From the NCBI RefSeq assembly GCF_011947225.1, contig NZ_JAATVW010000006.1, positions 236,362-300,361 on the forward strand: a stretch of 64,000 nucleotides of DNA, written 5' to 3'. Shown here in pieces: positions 25,966 through 35,208 of the stretch; positions within the stretch are counted from its first letter, which is position 1; each line of letters begins with the position of its first letter. Made by a program: the position numbers and the translations under genes. The DNA comes from Planosporangium flavigriseum. GTDB lineage: Bacteria; Actinomycetota; Actinomycetes; Mycobacteriales; Micromonosporaceae. The notes beneath the pieces were generated by a model. That model saw only the letters and a list, made by a program, of their open reading frames with translations, made no database searches and had not been told where the DNA came from.

Positions 25966-26742
25966 GTGAACAGCGAGCAGATCGGGACCACCGCCACCGT
26001 GCCGGACCGGAGTGTCGCGGCGCTGTCGCTCAAGGGCATCCGCAAGCAGTTCGGCGGCGTCGTCGCGATCGAGCGATTTGACCTGGAGGTACAGCCCGGC
26101 GAGATCGTCGCGCTGGTCGGCGACAACGGCGCCGGCAAGTCGACGCTGGTGAAGATGGTGTCCGGCGTCTACCAGCCGACCGAGGGCGAGATCCTGCTCA
26201 ATGGTCGACCGGCCTCCTTCCGGGACGCGTCCGACGCCCGCCGGCAGGGCGTGGAGGTGGTCTACCAGGACCTCGCCCTCGTCGACTCGCAGCCGGTGTA
26301 CATGAACATGTTCCTCGGACGCGAGTTGACCCGTGGCCCGCTGCGCCTGCTCGACCGCCGTCGGATGGCGCGCGAGACGCAGGAGCTGGTGGACAACCTC
26401 GACGTACGGATCCCGAGCGCCAAGGCGACGATCCGGGAGCTCTCCGGTGGCCAGCGGCAGGCGATCGCGATCTGCCGGGCCACCCACTGGGCGAGCAGCC
26501 TCGTCCTGATGGACGAGCCGACCGCGGCGCTGGGCGTCGCCGAGACCGCCAAGGTGGAGGAGCTCATCGTGCGCCTGCGGGAGCGCGGCGCCGGCGTCCT
26601 GATCGTCAGCCACAACCTGGACCAGGTCTTCCGGATCTCCGATCGGGTGGCGGTGCTGCGCCGCGGCAAGCAGGTCGGTGTCCGGAGCATCGCGGAGACG
26701 AACCGGAACGAGATCGTCGCCATGATCACCGGAGCGGCCTGA
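25966..26742 (+). CDS. ABC transporter ATP-binding protein (single domain)
   Basis: A 258-residue ATPase with Walker A GDNGAGKST, signature LSGGQ, Walker B LVLMDEPTAA and H-loop SHNLD. Ribose-type systems mostly use a fused double ATPase of about 500 residues; this is the single-domain FrcA-like kind, which would act as a dimer. The GTG start follows AAGGAG. Last gene of the operon, 11 nt after the YhfX-like gene. Confidence 0.92.
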   Translation: MNSEQIGTTATVPDRSVAALSLKGIRKQFGGVVAIERFDLEVQPGEIVALVGDNGAGKSTLVKMVSGVYQPTEGEILLNGRPASFRDASDARRQGVEVVYQDLALVDSQPVYMNMFLGRELTRGPLRLLDRRRMARETQELVDNLDVRIPSAKATIRELSGGQRQAIAICRATHWASSLVLMDEPTAALGVAETAKVEELIVRLRERGAGVLIVSHNLDQVFRISDRVAVLRRGKQVGVRSIAETNRNEIVAMITGAA

Positions 26743-26949
26743 TCACGTCCTGCGGGTCGGCCTGACGCCGATCGCATCGAGCAAAGTGTCGACCCCGGCG
26801 GCCACCCCGTCGGGGTCGACCAGCATATGCAGGTGCTGGCCGGGCAGCGTGCGGACGGGCCAGCCGCGCTGCGACAGCGCCGCCGACACCGGCTGCCAGG
26901 TGGCCGGGCCGAGTAGCGGACTCGGAAGTAGGGCCGGCAGAGTTCCCAT
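26743..26949 (-). pseudogene. Internally deleted alpha/beta hydrolase
   Basis: The frame joins a hydrolase N-terminus (PALLPSPLLGPATWQPVSAA) directly to what looks like the C-terminal catalytic-His region (PGQHLHMLVDPDGVA). The middle of about 150 residues, with the nucleophile elbow, is absent, leaving 68 residues. It is read as a deletion remnant, though a real small protein cannot be excluded. It converges with the ABC operon without a gap. Confidence 0.5.
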
Positions 26950-27162
26950 TGGTCCGGATCTTATCGTTCTGATCAATCGGTCATATCGTCTGGAACGGAC
27001 GGGCTTACAGCATTGCTACAGAGCAATTAAATGCATTGTCGACCTTTCGTCTGGTGCAACGTTATACCGGGCGTATGACTACAGCGGGTGAATTTATCAT
27101 TACGCTCGGTATGGATGAAGGTGCTCGCACGGGCGGCGCCGTTGACGGAGGCCGAGCTGTAT

Positions 27163-28860
27163 ATGTCGCAACACAATTCCGCTGGCTCCTCGCCGAACGT
27201 CGACGCTGGACGTGTTGACGCTGGACGTGTTGACGCTGGACGTGTTGACGCTGGACGTACGGCAAAGGGTGCTTCCGGCTGGATCGCGAACCTGCCGATG
27301 AGAATCAAGTTCCTGTTGGTGATCGCGGTCGGCGCCGTGGTGTCGATCGGCGTCGGAGTCACCGGCGTGCTAGGCATGTCGTCCATGCATCAGAAGGCCG
27401 AGACCATGTACGCGGACAACCTGCTGCCGGTCGATCACCTCGCGACGATGCGTGACACCATGCTCAGCGCCCGCATCCACTCGCTCAACGCGGCCCTCAC
27501 CCCGGACGCGCAGGCGGTCGAGAGCGCGCTGAGCAAGCTCCCGGCCGAGGACGCGGAGTTCGACAAGGCTCTCGCCGCGTATACCGCGACCGACATGACC
27601 GGGCGTGAGGCCGACGTCGCCGCGCTCCGTTCGGGCATGGCCGAGTACCGGAAGATCCGCAGCGAAAAGCTGGTGCCGGCGGCGCGAAGCCACGACATCG
27701 CGACGTTCCTGCGGGTACGCGACCACGAGGTGGCGCCGGCGATCGACCGGATGCAGACGGCGCTGGACAACCTGAGCCGGATCGAGACGGAAGCCGCGGC
27801 CAAGTCGCTCCAGGCCGCGCGTCAGACCCACTCGTCAAGTCAGCTGAGCATCGTCGCGTTCGTGGCCGTCGGTGTGCTGCTGGCACTGGTGATCGGTCTC
27901 TACCTCGCTCGCCTGGTCGTCAACGCGGTGAACAAGGTCGGCGCGGCGATCGCCGCGGTCGGCGACGGGGACCTCACCCGCTCGGCCGGCGTGTCGAGCC
28001 GCGACGAGATCGGCCGGATGGCCGTCGCGCTCGACCGTGCCAACGCCCGTACCCGCGAGACCATCGCGGCGGTCGCCACCAACGCCAGCGCGCTGGCCTC
28101 CAGTTCCGAGGAGCTGTCGGCGACCAGCCAGCAGATCGCGGCGTCCGCCGAGGAGACCTCCGCTCAGGCGGAAGCGGTGTCGGCCACCGCCGGGCAGGTC
28201 TCGATCAACGTGCAGACCCTCGCGGCCGGCTCCGAGCAGATGGAGGCGTCCATCAAGGAGATCGCGCACAACGCCACGGAGGCCGCCCAGATCGCGGCGC
28301 AGGCGGTGCACGCCGCCGAGAGCGCTGGCGCCACCGTCAGCAAGCTCGGTGAGTCCTCGACCGAGATCGGCAATGTCATCAAGGTGATCACCTCGATCGC
28401 CGACCAGACGAACCTCCTCGCGCTGAACGCGACCATCGAAGCCGCCCGCGCGGGTGAATCGGGCAAGGGCTTCGCGGTGGTTGCCAGCGAGGTGAAGGAC
28501 CTGGCGCACGAGACCGCCAAGGCGACCGAGGACATCGCCCGTCGCGTCGACGCCATCCAGCAGGACGTGGCGGCGGCGGTCGCGGCGATCACCGAGATCA
28601 GCAACGTGATCGGGGCGATCAACGACTCGCAGACCACGATCGCCTCCGCGGTGGAGGAGCAGACCGCCACGACCAACGAGATCAGCCGAAACGTCTCCGA
28701 GGCGGCGACCGGTTCCGGCGCGATCGCCGAGAACATCAACGTCGTCGCGGTGGCGGCGCAGAGCACCAGCAGCGGGGTGACGCAGTCGCAGGCGGCGGCG
28801 TCCGAGCTGGCACGCATGTCCGCCAACCTGCAGCAGCTGGTCGGGCAGTTCAAGTACTGA
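27163..28860 (+). CDS. Methyl-accepting chemotaxis protein
   Basis: A 565-residue chemoreceptor. A short N-terminus with four VDAGR pentads precedes TM1 (about 47-70); a four-helix-bundle ligand domain (about 75-225) is followed by TM2 (about 226-248), HAMP (about 250-300) and the coiled-coil signalling domain with the hairpin tip [20 protein letters not shown]. The ATG at 27163 with GGAGG upstream is preferred, though GTG 27088 and ATG 27115 are in frame. No che or flagellar genes are near, so it may feed another output. The gene end is triplicated in the DNA. Confidence 0.88.
   Translation: MSQHNSAGSSPNVDAGRVDAGRVDAGRVDAGRTAKGASGWIANLPMRIKFLLVIAVGAVVSIGVGVTGVLGMSSMHQKAETMYADNLLPVDHLATMRDTMLSARIHSLNAALTPDAQAVESALSKLPAEDAEFDKALAAYTATDMTGREADVAALRSGMAEYRKIRSEKLVPAARSHDIATFLRVRDHEVAPAIDRMQTALDNLSRIETEAAAKSLQAARQTHSSSQLSIVAFVAVGVLLALVIGLYLARLVVNAVNKVGAAIAAVGDGDLTRSAGVSSRDEIGRMAVALDRANARTRETIAAVATNASALASSSEELSATSQQIAASAEETSAQAEAVSATAGQVSINVQTLAAGSEQMEASIKEIAHNATEAAQIAAQAVHAAESAGATVSKLGESSTEIGNVIKVITSIADQTNLLALNATIEAARAGESGKGFAVVASEVKDLAHETAKATEDIARRVDAIQQDVAAAVAAITEISNVIGAINDSQTTIASAVEEQTATTNEISRNVSEAATGSGAIAENINVVAVAAQSTSSGVTQSQAAASELARMSANLQQLVGQFKY
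27202..27261. repeat. 15-bp tandem repeat, 4 copies
   Basis: GACGCTGGACGTGTT in three exact copies plus one ending in ACG, encoding VDAGR in the cytosolic N-terminus of the chemoreceptor. Confidence 0.96.
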
Positions 28861-28893
28861 AGCAGTTCAAGTACTGAGCAGTTCAAGTACTGA
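28845..28893. repeat. 16-bp repeat of the chemoreceptor 3' end, 3 copies
   Basis: GCAGTTCAAGTACTGA occurs at 28845, 28862 and 28878, with a single extra A between the first two. The first copy is the last codons and TGA stop of the chemoreceptor; the other two lie after the gene. Confidence 0.97.
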
Positions 28894-28913
28894 CAAGAAA
28901 AGCAAGGGCGCCC

Positions 28914-28975
28914 AAGAAAACGGCGCCCAAGAAAACGGCGCCCGAGAAAACGGCGCCCAGGAAAACAAAGCGCCC
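28914..28975. repeat. 15-bp tandem repeat, about 4 copies
   Basis: AAGAAAACGGCGCCC in two exact copies, one with a single change and one diverged, in the noncoding stretch between the chemoreceptor and its terminator. It directly follows the 16-bp stop-codon repeat. Confidence 0.93.
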
Positions 28976-29017
28976 TCAGGGGTGCGACCGCGATCCGGGC
29001 GGTCGCACCCCTGAGGG
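28973..29017. terminator. Long perfect hairpin after the chemoreceptor gene
   Basis: An 18-bp perfect stem starting CCCTCAGGGGTGCGACCG with a 9-nt loop, no T tract. Its position after the repeats and before the tetR ribosome site suggests a terminator of the high-GC type. Confidence 0.8.
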
Positions 29018-29040
29018 GTAACCAGAGGGGAGACGATCCG

Positions 29041-29700
29041 ATGGCCGAACCGGTACCGTCAGCCGAGCCGGCTCCGCACGGGGCGCACGCCCTTGGGCTG
29101 CGGGAACGCAAGAAGCGCCAGACCCGCCAGGCCCTGCGGTCCAACGCTCTCCGGCTGGTCGCCGAGCACGGCCTGGACGCGGTGAGCGTCGAGGACATCG
29201 CCGCCGCCGCCGACGTGTCGAAGCGGACATTCTTCAACTACTTCGAGACCAAGGAAGCGGCGATCGTCGACTTCACGCCGGAGCAGCTGTCGATGTTCGA
29301 GACCGTACTGGCGCAGCGGCCGCCCGGCGAGCCACCCATCGAGTCTCTGCGCGCCATCATGATGCAGCTGATCGGAGCCCAGGCCGAGGAGCTTGCCAGC
29401 GAGTTGGAGCAGCAGCGGCGGCGGCTCATCCAGGCGGATCCCGCATTGTCGCACCGGCAGTTGACCGTGTTCGGTGCTGTGGAGCGCATCATCATCCGCT
29501 GGGTCAACGAGCGGTTCAGGATCGACCCGACCAGCTCGCTGTACCCCGCCGTGCTCGCCGGCGCATCGAGCGCGGCGGTCGGCGCGGCCTTCATGCGCTG
29601 GGATCCCGCAACCGGGGTCCCGCGCCTCCTCGACCTGCTCAACGAGGCGTACGACGTGCTCGCCGCGAGCCTGGTCCCGCCCCAGGGGTGGCGCATATAA
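29041..29700 (+). CDS. TetR family transcriptional regulator
   Basis: A 219-residue TetR repressor. The DNA-binding helix-turn-helix is at about 25-70 (VSVEDIAAAADVSKRTFFNYF). The ligand domain resembles AcrR-type regulators of efflux and lipid genes. It is alone on its strand between a terminator and the copper genes; AGAGGGGAGA precedes the ATG. The targets are not obvious from context; autoregulation is likely. Confidence 0.88.
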   Translation: MAEPVPSAEPAPHGAHALGLRERKKRQTRQALRSNALRLVAEHGLDAVSVEDIAAAADVSKRTFFNYFETKEAAIVDFTPEQLSMFETVLAQRPPGEPPIESLRAIMMQLIGAQAEELASELEQQRRRLIQADPALSHRQLTVFGAVERIIIRWVNERFRIDPTSSLYPAVLAGASSAAVGAAFMRWDPATGVPRLLDLLNEAYDVLAASLVPPQGWRI

Positions 29701-29804
29701 CGGACCCAGATCGGGGGGAACTTCTGGACCGGTGGTGACGACTATCCCCGCGATGCAGAACGGACCTGCACGGCAATTGTGTCGCGACCGCGAGGAGACG
29801 ATTG

Positions 29805-30545
29805 ATGCGTAAGGTTCTGGCCCGGTCCGGGGCCATTGCGGCGGGGGTGCTGGCCACCGTGGTACTCGTGGCGTCGCCGGCTTCGGCGCACGTGACGGTC
29901 AACCCCAAGGAGGCCACCCAGGGTGGCTACAGCAAGTTGACCTTCCGGGTGCCCAACGAGAAGGACAGCGCGGCCACCACGCAGGTGGAGGTCAATCTCC
30001 CGCAGGACGCCCCGATCACGTCGGTGTCGGTCAAGCCGGTGAACGGGTGGACCGCGGAGGTGACCAAGTCGAAGCTGGACAAGCCGATCAAGACCGGTGA
30101 CGGGGAACTCACCCAGGCCGTCACGAAGATCGTGTGGAAGGCCGACACCCCGGCCGCCGCGATCCAGCCGGGCCAGTTCCAGGAGTTCGACGTCTCCGCC
30201 GGGCCGCTGCCGAAGGTCGACAAGATCGTGTTCAAGGCGCTGCAGACGTACTCCGACGGCGACGTGGTGCGCTGGATCGAGGAGCCGGCCGCCGACGGCA
30301 AGGAGCCGGCGCACCCTGCGCCGACGCTGAAGCTCGTCGCCCAGTCCTCCACCAGCACCGCGGGTGGTGGCGCTGCCAACGCCGGGGCGAACGGCAACGG
30401 AGGCAAGGACGCGTCGGCGGCGGAGGACGGTGCGGCCGATTCGCGCGCCACGCTTGGGGTAGGCCTGGGCATCGCCGCTTTGGTCGTGGCCATCGCCGGC
30501 CTGGTGCTCGCCGGGCTGGCCTGGCGGCGCCGGCCGACTGCCTGA
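29805..30545 (+). CDS. YcnI-family copper protein (DUF1775)
   Basis: A 246-residue exported protein: signal peptide 1-28 ending in ASPASA, mature start HVTVNPKEA whose N-terminal His is the copper ligand of the YcnI family, the DUF1775 domain (about 29-160), a Gly/Ala/Ser-rich linker and a C-terminal membrane anchor (about 218-240). With CopC and CopD next to it, it belongs to extracytoplasmic copper handling. ATG 29805 is chosen over an overlapping TTG because GAGGAG is 8 nt upstream. Confidence 0.88.
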   Translation: MRKVLARSGAIAAGVLATVVLVASPASAHVTVNPKEATQGGYSKLTFRVPNEKDSAATTQVEVNLPQDAPITSVSVKPVNGWTAEVTKSKLDKPIKTGDGELTQAVTKIVWKADTPAAAIQPGQFQEFDVSAGPLPKVDKIVFKALQTYSDGDVVRWIEEPAADGKEPAHPAPTLKLVAQSSTSTAGGGAANAGANGNGGKDASAAEDGAADSRATLGVGLGIAALVVAIAGLVLAGLAWRRRPTA

Positions 30546-30624
30546 CGGCTGCTGGCTGGCGTGCGGCCCGGGCCGCACGCCAGCCAGGCGCACCCCGCAC
30601 ATATATGGAAAGACAGCGAAGAAA

Positions 30625-31182
30625 TTGAGACGTACGGGCTGGCCGCGCCGTCCGGCGCGGCTGATCGCCGCGATGCTGTTCGCGGTGCTGGCGACGGTAC
30701 CGGTGCTGCCGCAGACCGCCTGGGCACACAGCCAACTGCGTGCCACGACCCCGGCGGCCTCGTCGACCGTCACGGCGCCGATCAGCGAGGTCACGCTGAC
30801 CTTCAACGAGCCGGTGCAGCAGCGCTTCAGCATCGTGGTGGTCGACGGCCCCGGTGGGGTCAACTACAGCGACGGCCCGGTGCGGGTCGTGGACTCGACC
30901 GTGCACCAGCCGGTACGCCCGCTCAGATCCGGCTCCTACACTGTGCAGTGGCGGGTCGTCTCCGCCGACGGCCACCCGGTGGAAGGCAGCTTCGGCTTCA
31001 CCGTGGCCCTACCGGCCCAGCTCGAACCCTCGGCCGGACCGTCCCAGCCGCCTCAGCCGTCACAGGTCCCGACCGCGGGCGCCGGGGCCCGGGCCGCGTG
31101 GTGGCCCTGGGGGCTCGGCCTCGGGGTGCTGGTGGCCGGCTCGCTGCTGGCGATGGGATTCGCACGAAGTAGGCGTACATGA
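30625..31182 (+). CDS. copC: CopC domain protein, membrane anchored
   Basis: A 185-residue periplasmic-type copper carrier. A signal peptide (1-34, arginine-rich start) is followed by AHSQLRATTPA, where the first mature His coordinates Cu(II), and DGHPVEGSF near residue 115 carries the second His. A Pro-rich stretch and a C-terminal helix (about 157-178) anchor it. TTG start at 30625; ATG 30673 is the alternative but would shorten the signal. The stop overlaps the next start. Confidence 0.85.
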   Translation: MRRTGWPRRPARLIAAMLFAVLATVPVLPQTAWAHSQLRATTPAASSTVTAPISEVTLTFNEPVQQRFSIVVVDGPGGVNYSDGPVRVVDSTVHQPVRPLRSGSYTVQWRVVSADGHPVEGSFGFTVALPAQLEPSAGPSQPPQPSQVPTAGAGARAAWWPWGLGLGVLVAGSLLAMGFARSRRT

Positions 31183-33242
31183 CCTTGAACTCCGCTTCGC
31201 CGTCCACCGCCGCCGCCCCGACCCCGTCGAGGCCCGGCCGGTGGTGCTTTCTCGCCGGCTGTGCCGCAGCCGTGGCCGGAGTGCTCGTGCTCGTCCTGGC
31301 ACTGCGTCTCGGTCGTGGTGCGGGGCAGGCGCGGCTGCCGGGCCTGCCCGACCCAGGGCCGGGTACGACGTGGGGCCTGCCGATCGTCCGGTTGCTGAGC
31401 GACGTGCTCGGCACGCTCACCGTCGGCTTCGCGGTGACCGCCGCGTTCCTGCTGCCCGGGAACAGCGCCGACGACCGACCCGGCCACGGTGATCTGGTCT
31501 CGCCGGCCGGCTACCGGCTGCTCCGCCGCGCGGCCGTGGTCGCGCTGTGCTGGGCGGTGGCCTCGGTGGCGCTGCTCGGACTGACCCTGTCGGATCTGCT
31601 CGGGGTGCCGTTGCCGCAGGCGGTCTCGGGCGTGGGGCTGGCCAGCTTCATCACGTCCGTCTCCGTCGGGCAGGCCTACGCCGTCCAGGCGGGGCTCGCG
31701 CTCGTCGTCGCGATCGCCTGCGCGCGGGTACTGCACCGCAACGCCGCCGCCTGGACGGCGGTGGTGGCCGTGGTGGCGGTGCTGCCGCCGGCGTTGACCG
31801 GCCATGCCGCCAGCGCCGGCAACCACCAGGTCGCGGTGACGAGTCTCGCCATGCACGTCGTCGCGGCGGCGCTGTGGGCCGGCGGGCTGGCCGCGCTGCT
31901 GATGCTGCGCGGTACGGACATCCTCGCGGCGACGGCGGCCCGGTACAGCCGGCTGGCTCTCGGTTGCCTGGTCGTCGTGGCGTTGAGCGGCGTTGCCAGC
32001 GCACTCGTCCGCCTCGGCTCGGTCGACCAGCTGTGGCGCTCGGCGTACGGCGCGCTCGTCGTCGGCAAGACGATCGCCCTGGTGGCGCTCGGCGTGCTCG
32101 GCGTGCTCCACCGTAGGCGTACCCTGCCGGCGCTGGCTGCTGGGCGGCCGGCCGCGTTCCGGCGGTTCGCCGCCGCCGAACTGATCGTGTTCGCGGCTGC
32201 CTTCGGGCTGGCCACGGCGTTGTCGCGCAGCCCGACGCCGGTACCGTCCAACCCGCCGAGCCCGGATCCCGCCACCGACCTGCTCGGCTTCGCGATGCCG
32301 CCGGCCCCCACCGTGGGGCGGATGATCACCGAAACGGTCCCGGACCTGTTCTTCCTCACCGCCGTGGTTGCCGCCGCCGGTATGTACCTGGCCGGGGTGC
32401 GGCGGCTGCACCGCCGGGGCGACTCGTGGCCGCTCGAACGCACCCTGTGCTGGCTCGCGGGCGTGGCCGTCCTGGGGGCCGTGACCCTGCTGGGGATCGG
32501 CAAGTACGCCTACATCCTGTTCAGCGTGCACATGGCCCAGCACATGGCGCTGGCCATGGTCGTACCCGTACTGCTGGTGCTCGGCGCGCCCGCCACGCTC
32601 GCGCTACGGGCGCTGCGCCCGTCGCCGGACCCGGCTGTGCGCGGCCCCCGGGAGTGGCTGCTGCTGGCCCTGCACAGCCGGCTCACCCGGCTGCTCACGC
32701 ACCCGGTGGTCGCGTTGATCCTGGTGGTCGGCAGCCTCTACGGGCTGTACTTCAGCAACCTGTTCGAGGTGCTGATGCGCACCCACCTCGGCCACCTGGC
32801 GATGCTCACCCACTTCGTGGTGACGGGGTACCTGTTCTTCTGGGTCGTCATCGGCGTCGACCCCGGACGCCGGCAACTGCCGCACCCCGTACTGATCCTG
32901 GTGCACTTCGCGTCCATGAGCTTCCACGCCTTCTTCGGCATGGCGCTGATGCTGACGAGCGGCCTGCTCGCGGCCTCGTGGTTCGGCGCGCTGCACCCCG
33001 CGTGGCGGGCGTCGCTGGCCTCCGACCAGACGGTCGCCGCCGGAATCGCCTGGGCGTTCGGCGAGATCCCGGCCGCCGCTGTCATGGTCGTCCTGGTGGT
33101 GCAGTGGGTCCGCGCCGACGAGCGGGAGCAGCGCCGCCTCGACCGGGCCGCCGACCGGGCCGAGGCCGGCGGCGCCGAGGACGACCTGGCCCGGTACAAC
33201 GCGTTCCTCAAGTCGGCAAATACCCGACCGGAGCGCCGATAG
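31179..33242 (+). CDS. CopD-CtaG fusion copper membrane protein
   Basis: A 687-residue polytopic protein. The first half (about 20-340) carries the CopD domain with about eight helices; the second half (about 385-650) is a CtaG-like (caa3 assembly) domain with FSVHMAQHMALAMV and NLFEVLMRTHLGHLAMLTHF, histidines likely to bind copper. Such fusions import copper and pass it on for oxidase assembly. The ATGA overlap with copC and the YcnI gene upstream make one copper unit. Confidence 0.9.
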   Translation: MTLNSASPSTAAAPTPSRPGRWCFLAGCAAAVAGVLVLVLALRLGRGAGQARLPGLPDPGPGTTWGLPIVRLLSDVLGTLTVGFAVTAAFLLPGNSADDRPGHGDLVSPAGYRLLRRAAVVALCWAVASVALLGLTLSDLLGVPLPQAVSGVGLASFITSVSVGQAYAVQAGLALVVAIACARVLHRNAAAWTAVVAVVAVLPPALTGHAASAGNHQVAVTSLAMHVVAAALWAGGLAALLMLRGTDILAATAARYSRLALGCLVVVALSGVASALVRLGSVDQLWRSAYGALVVGKTIALVALGVLGVLHRRRTLPALAAGRPAAFRRFAAAELIVFAAAFGLATALSRSPTPVPSNPPSPDPATDLLGFAMPPAPTVGRMITETVPDLFFLTAVVAAAGMYLAGVRRLHRRGDSWPLERTLCWLAGVAVLGAVTLLGIGKYAYILFSVHMAQHMALAMVVPVLLVLGAPATLALRALRPSPDPAVRGPREWLLLALHSRLTRLLTHPVVALILVVGSLYGLYFSNLFEVLMRTHLGHLAMLTHFVVTGYLFFWVVIGVDPGRRQLPHPVLILVHFASMSFHAFFGMALMLTSGLLAASWFGALHPAWRASLASDQTVAAGIAWAFGEIPAAAVMVVLVVQWVRADEREQRRLDRAADRAEAGGAEDDLARYNAFLKSANTRPERR

Positions 33243-33245
33243 GGC

Positions 33246-33467
33246 CTACTGGCTCTCGTCGCGCTTCTTGCGCGCCTCGCGTTCCTGCTGGCGGAGGGCG
33301 CGCTGGCGCTCCCGGTACGCCTTTGCCTGCGGGCTGTGGGCGCTGATCGCGTTGTTGGCGGTCGGCGGGCCGAAGATCCAGTAGAGGAACCGGCCCAGCC
33401 GGTCACGTTGTTTGGGCTTCGCCGCTGCCGCCGTGTCGGGGGCGGGTGTCTTGTCCGGCTCGCTCAC
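33246..33467 (-). CDS. Small basic protein, unknown
   Basis: A 73-residue highly charged protein, conserved-looking but not recognised. The core RLGRFLYWIFGPP could be a short membrane-touching helix, flanked by an Ala/Pro-rich start and a basic helical tail (RERQRALRQQEREARKKRD). GTG at 33467 is the likely start since codons further upstream fall in the 16-bp repeats of the promoter region. It is divergent from ohrR and converges on the CopD gene. Confidence 0.5.
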   Translation of the reverse strand: MSEPDKTPAPDTAAAAKPKQRDRLGRFLYWIFGPPTANNAISAHSPQAKAYRERQRALRQQEREARKKRDESQ

Positions 33468-33504
33468 GTGTCTGACATCCGTTCTCGGCGGGTACCGTCT
33501 GTGC

Positions 33505-33569
33505 CAATTACTGTGCGCACCAATTACTGTGCGCACCCAAATACACGCGCACCCAATTACTATGCGCAC
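33505..33569. repeat. 16-bp AT-richer tandem repeat in the ohrR control region
   Basis: CAATTACTGTGCGCAC occurs twice exactly (33505, 33521) and twice in altered form (33537, 33553). It lies in the divergent promoter region between the small basic protein and ohrR. Confidence 0.9.
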
Positions 33570-33587
33570 CAACGTTTGGTGTACAAA
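33567..33587. promoter_or_regulatory. Overlapping palindromes, probable OhrR operator
   Basis: CACCAA-CGT-TTGGTG is a perfect 6-bp dyad overlapping a second one, TTTG-GTGTA-CAAA. MarR/OhrR repressors bind such dyads near their own promoters. The start codon of ohrR is 35 bp downstream. Confidence 0.55.
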
Positions 33588-33622
33588 TCATATGAGATCA
33601 GAGGAGGCGGGCGCGAAGCATC

Positions 33623-34132
33623 ATGGGTGACCTGTCTGACAGCGCCAACGCTGACACCGCCGCCGCTGACACCGCTGACACTGACACCGCTGACACTGCC
33701 GCCGACCCGCTCGCGCTGGAGCGCCAGGTCTGCTTCGCGCTGTCCGTGGCGTCACGCAGCGTGGTCGCGGTCTACCGGCCGCTGTTGGAGCCGATGGGGC
33801 TCACGCATCCGCAGTACCTGGTGATGTTGGCGCTCTGGCAGCATGCCCCCCTGTCGGTCAAGGATCTCAGCGCGCTGCTGCAGCTAGACCCCGGTACGCT
33901 GTCGCCGCTGCTCAAGCGGTTGGAGACCGCCGGGTACGTCCGCCGCGAGCGGGATCCCGGAGACGAGCGGGCCCTCGCCGTGACCCTCACCGAAGCGGGC
34001 GCCGCGCTGCGGACCCAGGCCGAGCGGGTGCCCGCCGCCGTCGTGTCGCGCCTCGGCATGGGCCTCGATGAGCTTCAACGCCTGCACGAGTCGCTGACCC
34101 GCGTCATCGCCGCTGCCCGGCCCGCCCCGTAG
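33623..34132 (+). CDS. ohrR: OhrR-like MarR family regulator
   Basis: A 169-residue MarR protein of the organic-hydroperoxide sensor type: LERQVCFAL holds the reactive Cys (about residue 36) and GLTHPQYLVMLALW the partner region, then a winged helix (about 70-125). The first 28 residues are a DTADT-rich acidic extension from an imperfect 9/15-bp repeat. No ohr peroxidase gene sits beside it, which is unusual. An ATG at 33623 with a distant AGAGGAGG is used. Confidence 0.85.
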   Translation: MGDLSDSANADTAAADTADTDTADTAADPLALERQVCFALSVASRSVVAVYRPLLEPMGLTHPQYLVMLALWQHAPLSVKDLSALLQLDPGTLSPLLKRLETAGYVRRERDPGDERALAVTLTEAGAALRTQAERVPAAVVSRLGMGLDELQRLHESLTRVIAAARPAP

Positions 34133-34236
34133 CCGCCGCACCGCCTCGTCGCCGCATGGACAGTGATGGCCGTCGTTTTACGGCGGTGTCATGCAACATC
34201 GTCTGGCGCGAAACACGCTCCGTAGAGGCTGCGGCC

Positions 34237-35070
34237 ATGAAGCCATTTCGCCGTACAGCGCCCACGCACGCCCACGGCTCGCGAACCGCTTCGTGGGCGG
34301 CAGACCTCGTCGAGCTGGCCGCCCTGTTCATCGCAGTCGGCCTGGCGCACCTGTTCGTCAGCATCCTGGGCCATCAGGCGAACGGTTCGACGATGCTGTT
34401 CATCAGCGGAGCGGCGCTCATCGTGGGCGCCCTGGCCCAGCGCTGGTGGGGTACGCGTTCGCGGCGGGCTGTCCTCGCCGAGCAGGCACAGCCGGCGTCG
34501 GACCTGCGCGAGCTGTTGGAGTTGCCGGGTGAGCGCAGGAGCATCTGGCAGATCCGCGTCACCCTCCGCGACCGTCCCGGGAGCCTCGCCGCGCTGAGCG
34601 GAAAGCTGGCCGCCCTCAATGTGAACATCCTCGCGATCCAGGTGCACCCGGCGAAGAACGGCGTCGCGGACGAGTTGCTCGTCGCCGCGCCGCAGGGCGT
34701 CACGGTCAGGGAGCTCGCGGCCGCGGTCGACGCGGGTGGGGGAGTGGACATCGCGATCGCCGCGGCCGACGCCCATGACCTCGTCGACCCGCAGACCCGT
34801 ACGCTCGACCTCGCTGTCCGCGCGGCGAGTGACACGCATCTCCTGCCTGGCGCGCTGGGCGAACTGCTGCGCGCGACCGCCGTACGCGAACCGGCGGCGC
34901 CGGGTGAGTCCGAAATGGAGGGAGAGATGATGCATCTCCGCGACTACGTCGGCGCGCCGCTGACCCTGTCCCGGCCCGGCATGCCCTTCACGCCCGTGGA
35001 GCGCGCGCGAGCGGAGGCACTCATCGACTTGTGCGCCACCCTCGGTCCGCGTACCGCAGCCCGCTGCTGA
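34237..35070 (+). CDS. ACT-domain membrane protein
   Basis: A 277-residue protein with two membrane helices near the N-terminus (about 22-45 and 50-70), then a cytosolic ACT domain (about 105-170: IRVTLRDRPGSLAALSGKLAALNVNILAI) and an unassigned C-terminal region. ACT domains bind amino acids and regulate attached functions; here no enzyme domain is attached. ATG 34237 is the likely start; the frame is open 81 nt further. Similar proteins occur in actinomycetes without known role. Confidence 0.72.
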   Translation: MKPFRRTAPTHAHGSRTASWAADLVELAALFIAVGLAHLFVSILGHQANGSTMLFISGAALIVGALAQRWWGTRSRRAVLAEQAQPASDLRELLELPGERRSIWQIRVTLRDRPGSLAALSGKLAALNVNILAIQVHPAKNGVADELLVAAPQGVTVRELAAAVDAGGGVDIAIAAADAHDLVDPQTRTLDLAVRAASDTHLLPGALGELLRATAVREPAAPGESEMEGEMMHLRDYVGAPLTLSRPGMPFTPVERARAEALIDLCATLGPRTAARC

Positions 35071-35208
35071 TCCGCACGCCGATCGTGGATTGTCGATCGG
35101 ACAACCGAAGCGGCGCGCAAGCCCGTGCTGCGGAGCACGGTACCGGGACGGGCGCTTAACGAGCAGGTAACCGCCCGCTTCTATCCCCGGAACCAACCTG
35201 ACGAACTT

